From an uncultured Mediterraneibacter sp. (lineage in GTDB: Bacteria; Bacillota; Clostridia; Lachnospirales; Lachnospiraceae), in NCBI GenBank assembly GCA_934309345.1, contig CAKRDD010000026.1, positions 1-46,175 on the forward strand: a stretch of DNA of 46,175 bases, read 5' to 3'. A program made the position numbers and the translations under genes. Positions 34,307 to 42,301 of the stretch are shown one piece after another; positions within the stretch are counted from its first letter, which is position 1, and every line of letters starts with the position of its first letter. Under the pieces are notes generated by a model. It made no database searches, was not told the DNA's origin, and saw only the letters and a program-made list of their open reading frames with translations.

Positions 34307-35524
34307 TTATAAATTGTCCATGTACTGTATCATTGCTTCTGCTGCTTTCTTTGCTCCTTCAACAGCATGTACGACCGTTTTTGAACCGGTAATAACATCT
34401 CCCGCAGCAAATACGCCTGGCTTTGTCGTCATATAATTGTCATCTACAATCAACAATCCTTTATCGGAACCTTCAAGTCCGAATGTCGTACGAATCAGTT
34501 TCTTACGTGGTCCCTGACTGATTGAAATGATTGTCGAATCCGCTTCCACCTGTATCAATTCCTCTTCCTCTCCAATGATATTGTCCTCTTCATCCAATAT
34601 TGCTTTTCTAAATACCGGTCCTTTCTCATTGATGGAATCAATCTGCATCCCAAATACAAACTCCGCTCCATCCAATGTTGCATAAGACACTTCATGAGAG
34701 CTTGCCGTAATCTCATTCCCTCTAGCATATAAAGCTACACGTTCTGCTCCGTTTCGAAGCGCAGTTCTTGCCACATCCATCGCTGCATTTCCCATACCGA
34801 TTACTGCCACATTTTTTCCTAAATCGTATATCGAAGCATTGGCCAGATAATCAATGCCAAAATGCACATTTCCAAGACATTCTCCGTGAATTCCAAGATT
34901 TCTTGGTTTCCATGTTCCCGTCCCGATAAATATGCTGGCATATCCGTCTCTAAGCAGGTCTTCGATTTTTAAAACAGCTCCGATTGTCGTGTTTGGACGA
35001 ATCTGGATTCCAAGTTCTTCCATTCGGTTCTTATACCGGTCGAGCACTGTTTTAGGCAGACGAAATTCCGGAATTCCGTATTGCATGATTCCGCCGATTT
35101 TATCTTTCCACTCAAACACAGTCACCCCATATCCCTGTTGCGCCAGTAAGATTGCCACGGTCATTCCGGCAGGTCCAGCTCCGATGACTGCAACTTTCTT
35201 CTGCTTCTTCTTTTTTTGCTTGATTTTCATTCGCTCCAGATACATATCTGAAATGTAATGCTCAATACTGGAAAAATGTACTGCATTTCCCTTTCTCGCC
35301 AATATACAATGTCCTGCACACTGTTCCTCATGATTACAGACTGTCGCACAGATTACCGACATAGGATTATTCTGAAATAGTTCTTCCCCTGCCTCCATCA
35401 AACGATTTTCTTTGAACATCTGAATGATATGCGGAATCGGAGTATAAACCGGACATCCCTGCTGACACATTGCTTTCTTACAATTAAGACATCTATTTGC
35501 TTCATCAATAATATGTAACGCCAT
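34307..35524 (-). CDS. GltD-like FAD-dependent NAD(P) oxidoreductase
   Basis: This 405-residue protein resembles the small subunit of glutamate synthase and stand-alone relatives (NfnB, PreT, SudA). The N-terminal Cys pattern CLNCKKAMCQQGC and CATVCNHEEQCAGHC should bind two [4Fe-4S] clusters. The FAD loop is VIGAGPAGMTVAIL and the NAD(P) loop is VIGMGNAAMDVA; VFAAGDVITG closes the FAD site. No large subunit is present, so it should pass electrons from NAD(P)H to another partner. It lies 184 bases downstream of citG on the same strand and may belong functionally to the citrate lyase locus, but the link is inference. Confidence 0.85.
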   Translation of the reverse strand: MALHIIDEANRCLNCKKAMCQQGCPVYTPIPHIIQMFKENRLMEAGEELFQNNPMSVICATVCNHEEQCAGHCILARKGNAVHFSSIEHYISDMYLERMKIKQKKKKQKKVAVIGAGPAGMTVAILLAQQGYGVTVFEWKDKIGGIMQYGIPEFRLPKTVLDRYKNRMEELGIQIRPNTTIGAVLKIEDLLRDGYASIFIGTGTWKPRNLGIHGECLGNVHFGIDYLANASIYDLGKNVAVIGMGNAAMDVARTALRNGAERVALYARGNEITASSHEVSYATLDGAEFVFGMQIDSINEKGPVFRKAILDEEDNIIGEEEELIQVEADSTIISISQGPRKKLIRTTFGLEGSDKGLLIVDDNYMTTKPGVFAAGDVITGSKTVVHAVEGAKKAAEAMIQYMDNL

Positions 35525-35708
35525 ACCAATTTCCTCCTGTAACTTTTATTTCATTTAATGCTAACAAAATCAGAATAACAACAAGCCCCGGAACGCTCCT
35601 TAAAAATACCTATCATCCGCTTTTTCTCCATCTCTTTCATACTCATATAATGTGGCTGCATACACTATCGAACAGCCATGTATCAGCAGCTTAAAAGCGT
35701 CTATTGAA

Positions 35709-36641
35709 TCATTCGGTATCACTCCTTACAAAAAGCTGCTCCATGTTGTACAAAAAAATTGCCGCTGCGAGCATGTCTGCTGCACCTCCCGGGCTTATAT
35801 TTTTTTCAATACACTCCAAATTAAATTGCTGAATTGCACGATATCCTTTTGCAGTAAATGCTCCTTTCATTTTCAAGATTTCAGTCGCACGCGCCTTTAT
35901 CCATTCCAAATCCTCTTTTGTTCCACGGCTTAAAATATTGGTATCATTTAATCTTGTCATAACCTGAAGTAACACATTGATATTGGATAAATTCTGATTA
36001 TGTGCTTTCCTTCGATATTCTTTCAGACTTGGATAAGCTACCTCTCTTAATACCGGAAATCCCTGCATTGCTTCCCCTCGAATTCCTTTTTCTCCATATG
36101 TATGATAAAGATATTCTCCGTGCGAAGAAGGGATGTGATTTTTCATTTCGTCAAATTCTTTTTGTAAAATGTCTCTCGTCATTCTTTGACAAATGACAAA
36201 TACTTCTTCTACCTTTACACTTACATACTTTCTGACACAGATTCCTACTGCTGCTGAAAGAATTCCCATCGTAAAAATCAGCCCTTTATGCGTGTTTACT
36301 CCTCCGGTTGCTTCAAACATCTCCGATTCAGCTTCTACCCCAATCTGTCGGATTCTCTGAAAGACACTTTGCTCTTCTTCGCTTCTCTGATATCCGCAAT
36401 AAAACATCTTTACAATATAAGGTGCGATTGCCACTGCACTCTCTTCAAATGTATTGACATTCATATCACGATGTGCTCCGTTGTCATGTCGATCCACCAG
36501 TCCTGGTTTCGGTGTCGTATAAACTTCTCCCATCAAAGAATGATAAACGATATCTTCCAACTGCATATACAATTTTGATTCCCGTTGCGTATATATATCC
36601 GAACCATCCCAATATTGCGCCTGCATATATTCGCTGCTCAT
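35709..36641 (-). CDS. citG: Triphosphoribosyl-dephospho-CoA synthase
   Basis: This 310-residue enzyme makes 2'-(5''-triphosphoribosyl)-3'-dephospho-CoA from ATP and dephospho-CoA, the precursor of the prosthetic group attached to citrate lyase CitD. Family motifs include TTPKPGLVDRHDNGAHRDMN near residue 40 and THKGLIFTMG. Length is normal. AAAGGGGA precedes the ATG. It follows citF by about 380 bases with a small unknown gene and a hairpin between. CitX, which transfers the group, is not in the window. Confidence 0.92.
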   Translation of the reverse strand: MSSEYMQAQYWDGSDIYTQRESKLYMQLEDIVYHSLMGEVYTTPKPGLVDRHDNGAHRDMNVNTFEESAVAIAPYIVKMFYCGYQRSEEEQSVFQRIRQIGVEAESEMFEATGGVNTHKGLIFTMGILSAAVGICVRKYVSVKVEEVFVICQRMTRDILQKEFDEMKNHIPSSHGEYLYHTYGEKGIRGEAMQGFPVLREVAYPSLKEYRRKAHNQNLSNINVLLQVMTRLNDTNILSRGTKEDLEWIKARATEILKMKGAFTAKGYRAIQQFNLECIEKNISPGGAADMLAAAIFLYNMEQLFVRSDTE

Positions 36642-36665
36642 TCAATCGTCCCCTTTCCATTTTTA

Positions 36666-36701
36666 GAAAAGAGATAGCGGACACTTCCACTATCTCTTTT
36701 C
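36666..36701 (-). terminator. Hairpin between the 55-residue gene and citG
   Basis: GAAAAGAGATAG (36666-36677) pairs with CTATCTCTTTTC (36690-36701). The minus-strand 3' arm holds TTTT, so it could be a partial terminator lowering citG expression. Confidence 0.55.
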
Positions 36702-36742
36702 ATGACAAATCTATACCTATTCGTGTCCCCAAAGATTTTCTA

Positions 36743-36910
36743 CTATGCTTGCTCGATATAATCATCCACAAGCCCAAATAACTGCTTGATTTTTTCTTTT
36801 CTCTCTTCCATTTTCTGTCTTTCAGGAACGATTTTTGTATTATAAATACAAGCTCCGAAAATATTCTTTGTTACCATGCTTTCTCTACATACAACCTGTG
36901 CCATCATCAT
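36743..36910 (-). CDS. Unknown 55-residue protein in the citrate lyase locus
   Basis: I do not recognise this small protein (starts MMMAQVVCRES, ends VDDYIEQA). It has an N-terminal half with Cys and small residues and a charged helical second half (ERQKMEERKEKIKQL). A strong ribosome site (CGGAGGAG) lies 6 bases before the ATG at 36910, which makes it a credible gene despite its size; an in-frame ATG at 36952 lacks one. It does not look like a fragment of CitX or CitC. Context suggests a role linked to citrate lyase or its maturation, without direct evidence. Confidence 0.6.
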   Translation of the reverse strand: MMMAQVVCRESMVTKNIFGACIYNTKIVPERQKMEERKEKIKQLFGLVDDYIEQA

Positions 36911-36975
36911 GAACTTCTCCTCCGTTTTATTAATCTCATATGTTTTTTCCAAAAGTATTTGTGATTCCTATTTGA

Positions 36976-37010
36976 ATTTGTCATTTCAAGCAATACATTG
37001 ATGCAGTTTT
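36976..37010. repeat. 35-bp direct repeat, left copy
   Basis: Matches 45912-45946 at 33 of 35 positions in the same orientation (core ATACATTGATGCAGTTTT). It lies 10 bases past the citF stop codon. Confidence 0.8.
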
Positions 37011-37019
37011 TTTCAATTT

Positions 37020-38567
37020 CTACTCTGCTACTTCCCGGACAACGTCCATGATTGTGCCATCACGCCCTTCAATGATTCCGACTACTCGCTCTCCGAATTT
37101 AACCGGCTGTGGAGTCCCTACAATGTCATAAGCAATGTCACGCAGTTCTTCAATCGTCTTAAGCGGTACACAATCTGCTGCTTTCAGACATTCCAGAAGA
37201 TCCTGTCTTGCCGGATTGACTGCCACTCCATAATCTGTCACCACCACATCAATACTTTCTCCTGGTGTCGTAACCGTTGTAACATCTGTACAGATTGCCG
37301 GAATCCTGCCTTGCAGAAGTGGACAAATCACAATTGTACATTTTGCGCCCTGAGCCGCATCTGGATGTCCCCCCTGTGCACCTGTGATCATTCCATCAGA
37401 TCCTACAACCACATTACAGTTGAAATGTGTATCTACTTCCAATGCAGCAAGTACAACATAATCCAACTTATTTACAAAACATCCTTTGTTGAATGGATTT
37501 GCATAAGCCCCAGCACTGATTCTATGATGATTTGGCCGTTTTACAGAATTTACTGCGAAAAGGTCAAAGTCCTGTGTATCCAAAAGCTTTCCGACCAATC
37601 CTCCATCCAGCATATCTACCATACCTTTACTCATTCCGCCTACTGCAAATCCCATTTTAATACCACGCTCTTCCATGATCTTTGCAAGAGAAGCGGCAGA
37701 AGCAATCGATGCTCCTCCGACACCCGTCTGATAAGAAAACCCATCTTTAAAATATGGAGTATTGACAACAACCTGTGTACAATAATCCGCCATCATCAAC
37801 TTTCTTGTATCTGTCGTTGGTTTTGCTGCACCGGTTGCAATTTTATCCGGAACTCCAATCGCATCAACTACACATACATAATCTACACGTGTCATAGCAA
37901 TATCAGCCGGAAAATTTGGAAATGGAACCAGACAATCTGTTACCGCTACTACCTTATTTGCATGCTGACCATCAACAAAAGAATATGACAGTACACCACA
38001 ATCACTCTTTCCACCAATTCCTTTACAGTTTCCATAATCATCACAGGTAGGTGCTCCGATAAAAGAGATATCGATTGTAGTTTCTCCACTCTGGATTGCA
38101 CGTACGCGTCCTCCATGTGAACGCATGATTGCAAGTCCTTTTAATTTTCCGTGAGAAATAGCCTCTCCAATCTTTCCACGTACTCCTGAAGATTCAATTC
38201 GAGCAATCGTTCCATCTTCAATATACTCGATCAACGGATCGTGCGCTTTTCCCAAAGAGCTTGCACAGATGGTAACATCCTTAATCCCCATATCATGCAC
38301 TTCTTTCATGACCATATTTACAACCAGATCACCTTCTCTGAAATGATGGTGGAATCCAAGTGTCATTCCATCGTGAGCACCACATTTTTCTAATGCTTCA
38401 CGAATCGAAGCTACCATCTTACTCGTATTGTGATCAATGACCGGTTTTACGATTGGTCCCTGTTTTCTGTATTCAACACCTTCTTTATAGTTATTTCCCT
38501 GAAAAGGTTCTTTTCCTGTGAGCTCTAATATCTCATCTGGAATTTCACGCCCTACTGCATTTAACAT
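37020..38567 (-). CDS. citF: Citrate lyase alpha subunit (citrate CoA-transferase)
   Basis: This 515-residue protein transfers the acyl-carrier group between acetyl-ACP and citrate, giving citryl-ACP and acetate. Sequence landmarks are GMTLGFHHHFREGDLV, the SGETTIDISFIGAPTCDDYGN region and FAVGGMSKGMVDMLDGG. Length and ends are normal. AAAGGAGG overlaps the end of citE, whose stop codon is 1 base before this ATG, so the two are translationally coupled. A citramalate lyase alpha subunit would look much the same. Confidence 0.93.
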   Translation of the reverse strand: MLNAVGREIPDEILELTGKEPFQGNNYKEGVEYRKQGPIVKPVIDHNTSKMVASIREALEKCGAHDGMTLGFHHHFREGDLVVNMVMKEVHDMGIKDVTICASSLGKAHDPLIEYIEDGTIARIESSGVRGKIGEAISHGKLKGLAIMRSHGGRVRAIQSGETTIDISFIGAPTCDDYGNCKGIGGKSDCGVLSYSFVDGQHANKVVAVTDCLVPFPNFPADIAMTRVDYVCVVDAIGVPDKIATGAAKPTTDTRKLMMADYCTQVVVNTPYFKDGFSYQTGVGGASIASAASLAKIMEERGIKMGFAVGGMSKGMVDMLDGGLVGKLLDTQDFDLFAVNSVKRPNHHRISAGAYANPFNKGCFVNKLDYVVLAALEVDTHFNCNVVVGSDGMITGAQGGHPDAAQGAKCTIVICPLLQGRIPAICTDVTTVTTPGESIDVVVTDYGVAVNPARQDLLECLKAADCVPLKTIEELRDIAYDIVGTPQPVKFGERVVGIIEGRDGTIMDVVREVAE

Positions 38568-38568
38568 T

Positions 38569-39468
38569 TTAGCATTCCTCCTTTAAAACACCTGAAGCTT
38601 TTGCCAGTTCGATCGTGCGTTTTGCTCCATCATAGAACGCAATATCGATCATTTTCCCGTCTACAGTAAATACACCAATGCCAAGTGCTTTCTTTTCATC
38701 AATTTCCTTTACTACCTTCTGGGCAAAAATAATTTCCTTCTGACTTGGAGTATAAATTTTGTGAACAGGCGCAATCTGTCTCGGATTGATAATTGATTTT
38801 CCATCAAATCCCATTAGATGAATCGTCTCCACATCTTTTACAAAGCCTTCCATATCATCAAGATCTGTATATACCGTATCAAAGCACTGTACACCTGCTG
38901 CTCTGGCAGCTATAATCATATGTTGTCTTGCTCCCATCAATTCCACACCGGTTCCAGTAATACGGGTCTGCAAATCCTTTGTATAATCTCCACCCGAAAG
39001 TGCAATTCCAAATAACCGTTCCGATGCATTACAGATATCAAGTGCATTTAACACGCCTTTTGCAGATTCCAAAGCAGCCATGATTAGAACTTTTCCCTGT
39101 TCAATACCGAATTCTTTTTCTGCATCTTCCACTGCTTTTTCCACTTTTTGAACATCTTCTGCCGTCTCTGTCTTTGGAATACGGATTCCATCTGCTCCAC
39201 CTGCAACTGCACAGCGTATATCCTCTTCCCAAAGATCAGAATCCAGTCCATTAATTCGGACAATGCATTCAATTCCTCTGTAATTGATTTCTCTTAACGC
39301 ATGAAAGAGAGAAAACCTTGCAGAATCTTTTTCTTTCTCAGCAACCGCATCTTCCAAATCCAGCATAATTGAATCCGGCTTGTAAATATATGGATCTTTG
39401 ATGAGCCCCGGTTTCTGTGCATTTAAAAACATCATGGTACGTCTTAATCTTTTCTTATTTGGATTCAT
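38569..39468 (-). CDS. citE: Citrate lyase beta subunit (citryl-ACP lyase)
   Basis: This 299-residue TIM-barrel lyase splits citryl-ACP to oxaloacetate and acetyl-ACP. It has the CitE/HpcH pattern RRTMMFLNAQKPG, DSIMLDLEDAV (Mg-binding Glu/Asp) and GIRIPKTETAEDV. The ATG at 39468 overlaps the citD stop by one base (TAATG) and has GGGAGG upstream. A longer reading to 39531 would run back over citD and lacks conservation. Confidence 0.93.
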   Translation of the reverse strand: MNPNKKRLRRTMMFLNAQKPGLIKDPYIYKPDSIMLDLEDAVAEKEKDSARFSLFHALREINYRGIECIVRINGLDSDLWEEDIRCAVAGGADGIRIPKTETAEDVQKVEKAVEDAEKEFGIEQGKVLIMAALESAKGVLNALDICNASERLFGIALSGGDYTKDLQTRITGTGVELMGARQHMIIAARAAGVQCFDTVYTDLDDMEGFVKDVETIHLMGFDGKSIINPRQIAPVHKIYTPSQKEIIFAQKVVKEIDEKKALGIGVFTVDGKMIDIAFYDGAKRTIELAKASGVLKEEC

Positions 39469-39767
39469 TATCTGATCACACCTCCCCATGGAAGATTTTT
39501 CTTCTGTCCTGCACTTCTGTACACTGCACATTCCACGCGTGCTTTAATCGTACAGTCAAGTGCTCCCTTATCTACAATGCGAATATTTACATCATTTACT
39601 TCCAGTCTTTTCAAGGTTTCTTTTACCACATTCAGAATCTGTTCCCCGAACTGATTCATTACAGCACTTTCAAGGTTCATAGCAATTGTTCCATTTCCAG
39701 GCTCTACCGTCACCATACAGTCACTGGATTCCAGTGTTCCGGCAATTGCCGGTTTTTCGATCTTCAT
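39468..39767 (-). CDS. citD: Citrate lyase gamma subunit (acyl carrier protein)
   Basis: This 99-residue acyl carrier protein is the subunit that carries the phosphoribosyl-dephospho-CoA arm. Ser14 or Ser15 in GTLESSDCMVTVEP is the attachment serine (Ser14 in characterised CitD). Typical length. GAGGAGG precedes the ATG. It is the first of the three lyase genes. Confidence 0.94.
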   Translation of the reverse strand: MKIEKPAIAGTLESSDCMVTVEPGNGTIAMNLESAVMNQFGEQILNVVKETLKRLEVNDVNIRIVDKGALDCTIKARVECAVYRSAGQKKNLPWGGVIR

Positions 39768-39801
39768 CCTATTTTCCTCCTCGTTATTTATCTGATTTTA
39801 C

Positions 39802-39826
39802 CGGAGCAGATATTTTACCTGCTCCG
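39802..39826 (-). other. Intercistronic hairpin between the transporter and citD
   Basis: CGGAGCAG (39802-39809) pairs with CTGCTCCG (39819-39826). No T tract follows, so it is more likely an mRNA-processing or stabilising stem than a full terminator. Confidence 0.5.
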
Positions 39827-39833
39827 CAAAATT

Positions 39834-41099
39834 TTAATAGAATAATCCTCCAAGCTTAAATACACCTAATGCAGAAAGTAATACATTCAAAAGTACATTT
39901 GCAACTGAGAGTAAAAATAATGTTTTAAACATCTTGTTCAGTTCTTCATTTGTTGTTTCTCTTACTGCTGAATAAGAAGACATAATGATTGCACCACCTG
40001 TAGAAAGCGGGCTGATCGCTGCTGCAAATGAAGTTGCCGTAATTGCAGAAATAATTTCCACATAATTGACTCCACCGCCAAAAGTCTTACATACATCTGC
40101 GGCAATCGGGAATAATGTCGGCATAACAACTCCTGTTGTTGAACTTACCCATGAAAGAATTCCTGAAGTAGCTGCAAGAATCGGTGTCGCTGTATGCTCG
40201 TTCATGAATCCGGTCAGGAAATCAGAAATCATTGTAATTCCCCCTAATGTGTCTATTACATTGATCAGCACACCTACTCCACAGATAAATACCAATGTTC
40301 CCCACGGAATGCCTTTGATTGCTTTCTTCTCATCTACTGCACCAAGAAGAATAAGTACTGCTGCCGCAGCGAAAGCAAAAAGTCCAGTATCTAACTTAAA
40401 TCCGATACAACATACTACCATTACAATAATCGCAATGATTGTCATCCACTGATCTCTGTTAAATTTCGGAATTTCTGAGAACTTCATTGGATTATCTGCT
40501 TTTACTTTATACCCTTTGTAGATCACATATACAACAAGTGTAAAGATAAATCCAGAAAGCAAAGTAGATAAGAACAAATGTAATCCGAATCCGCTGTATC
40601 CAAGAGGTTCTGAAAGATTTTTTGCCAGCACACCTGTAAGTGAAAGCACAGATGCACAACCTGCATTTGCTCCTAATTTTGCATAAAGTGCTGTTGCCAT
40701 CGGATTAATATCCATTTCAAAAGCAAGGTACATTGCAAATGTTGTCATCAGAATACCTGCTGCAATATGTCCCGGTCCGATTGCTGAAATAAAAGCTGAA
40801 AGGAAGAACATCAGAATCGGAATCAAAACCGTATGTTTTCCTACCAATGCAACAATTTTCTTGGAAAAAAGCTCCAGTGTTCCATTATTAGATGCCATAC
40901 CAAATAAAAAGGTAACTCCAACCAGTGTTACAAACATGGAACTGCTGAATCCCGCTGCAATCTCTTTTGCAGACATCCCGCCTATTGTACCCAAAAAGAA
41001 CGCAACACCAATTGACAAGAAACCAAGATTTACTTTTTTAATAAATCCAATTGCCACTACAATTACAAGGACAATCAGTGAAATAATAGAAAGATTCAT
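39834..41099 (-). CDS. MatC-like / SLC13-type carboxylate transporter
   Basis: This 421-residue polytopic protein has about 11-12 membrane segments. Its N-terminal half resembles the MatC_N (dicarboxylate carrier) type, with the helix-hairpin-like repeats SAIGPGHIAAGILMTT and SWVSSTTGVVMPTLFPIA expected of ion-transporter-superfamily carriers. Located between the isomerase and citrate lyase genes, it should import the operon's substrate: citrate, trans-aconitate or another tricarboxylate. The substrate cannot be read from sequence, and the energy source (Na+ or H+) is unknown. Confidence 0.78.
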   Translation of the reverse strand: MNLSIISLIVLVIVVAIGFIKKVNLGFLSIGVAFFLGTIGGMSAKEIAAGFSSSMFVTLVGVTFLFGMASNNGTLELFSKKIVALVGKHTVLIPILMFFLSAFISAIGPGHIAAGILMTTFAMYLAFEMDINPMATALYAKLGANAGCASVLSLTGVLAKNLSEPLGYSGFGLHLFLSTLLSGFIFTLVVYVIYKGYKVKADNPMKFSEIPKFNRDQWMTIIAIIVMVVCCIGFKLDTGLFAFAAAAVLILLGAVDEKKAIKGIPWGTLVFICGVGVLINVIDTLGGITMISDFLTGFMNEHTATPILAATSGILSWVSSTTGVVMPTLFPIAADVCKTFGGGVNYVEIISAITATSFAAAISPLSTGGAIIMSSYSAVRETTNEELNKMFKTLFLLSVANVLLNVLLSALGVFKLGGLFY

Positions 41100-41117
41100 T
41101 ATTTTATCCCCCGTATT

Positions 41118-42281
41118 TTATTCATTGAAACAATTTCTTACAGTTCCTTCCATAATCAGATTTGCAGTACGGAAACCAAATGTATCTTGAATCTTCAGAT
41201 TCTGTTCATCTTCTCGATAATCCACACCACATTCCAGAATTCCTCCCGGATGTCCTATTCGGATAAACTGTGTGTCGATATCATCTGCACACACCTGATT
41301 TACAATACTTCCTTTTACAACCATTGCTGCTGCTGTACACATTGCGCCGGTCATTGCATAACTTGGATGCGTCTTCTGCATAGACATCATTCTTGAGAGA
41401 AGATCAATTTCTTCTTTTTTGATTTCTTTTCCATCTATGTTTATATAAGCTTCTGGTTCTGCTACAAAAGTCATCTTCGGGATTCCCGGTGTCTCCCATG
41501 CCGATTTTGTATAATCTTCAATGAGCCCTAGCTTAACTGCTGCCATTCCTCTTACTTTTTCCAGAAGTTCCAATTTCTCTGCATCCGCATTCAATTCCTC
41601 TGGAAGCTCTTTGCCTGTAAGTCCAAGGTCTTTTGCTCTTGCAAATACCAGTGGGTTGGCAGCATCAATAATCGACACCTCTACCGAACCAAATTCAGGT
41701 ACTTCCAGAACATCAACCGCATGTCCGGTCGGCAACAGTCCTTTTCCCAACGTTCCGGCTGGATCTACAAATTTTAGGCGAATCGGTGAGGCTGTTCCCG
41801 GAACTCCGGCAATACTGAAATCCCCATCATATACCACTTCGCCATTTTGGGTTTTTACATCAGCTACAATAATCTTATCTGTATTCGTATTGTATATTCT
41901 CACAGGAGTTGTTCCTTCCTTTACATCCACCAGCCCTTTTTCAATTGCAAATGGTCCGACTCCAGAAGAAATATTTCCACAGTTTCCTTTGTAGCTGACA
42001 AGTGGTTTATCCACCGATACCTGTGCAAATGTATAATCTACATCTGCATCTACTCTTTCAGATTTATTTACAATTGCAACTTTACTTGTAACTGACTGGG
42101 AGCCTCCCAGTCCGTCAATCTGTTTTTTATCCGGGCTTCCCATCATCTTCAGGAGTAAAGCATCCCATTTTTTATCTTCTTCCGGGAGGTCTCTTTTCAG
42201 AAGATATACCCCTTTGCTTGTTCCCCCGCGAATGATTGTAGCCGGAATATTTGTACGATTATTTTTCTTTTCCTGAGCCAT
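41118..42281 (-). CDS. PrpF family isomerase (candidate aconitate isomerase)
   Basis: This 387-residue protein belongs to the PrpF branch of the diaminopimelate-epimerase fold. PrpF makes the cis/trans double-bond change of 2-methylaconitate, and Shewanella PrpF is known to convert trans-aconitate to cis-aconitate. The catalytic pair is kept: Lys67 in SVTSKVAIV (Lys73 of Shewanella PrpF) and Cys101 in GNCGNISSGVGPFA (Cys107). TIIRGGTSKGVYL is the usual start. It lies 20 bases after the aconitase-like gene and upstream of transporter and lyase. No prpB or prpC is present, so a methylcitrate cycle is unlikely; trans-aconitate is the best substrate guess. Confidence 0.85.
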   Translation of the reverse strand: MAQEKKNNRTNIPATIIRGGTSKGVYLLKRDLPEEDKKWDALLLKMMGSPDKKQIDGLGGSQSVTSKVAIVNKSERVDADVDYTFAQVSVDKPLVSYKGNCGNISSGVGPFAIEKGLVDVKEGTTPVRIYNTNTDKIIVADVKTQNGEVVYDGDFSIAGVPGTASPIRLKFVDPAGTLGKGLLPTGHAVDVLEVPEFGSVEVSIIDAANPLVFARAKDLGLTGKELPEELNADAEKLELLEKVRGMAAVKLGLIEDYTKSAWETPGIPKMTFVAEPEAYINIDGKEIKKEEIDLLSRMMSMQKTHPSYAMTGAMCTAAAMVVKGSIVNQVCADDIDTQFIRIGHPGGILECGVDYREDEQNLKIQDTFGFRTANLIMEGTVRNCFNE

Positions 42282-42301
42282 CTGTATTTTCGAAATCCTT
42301 T

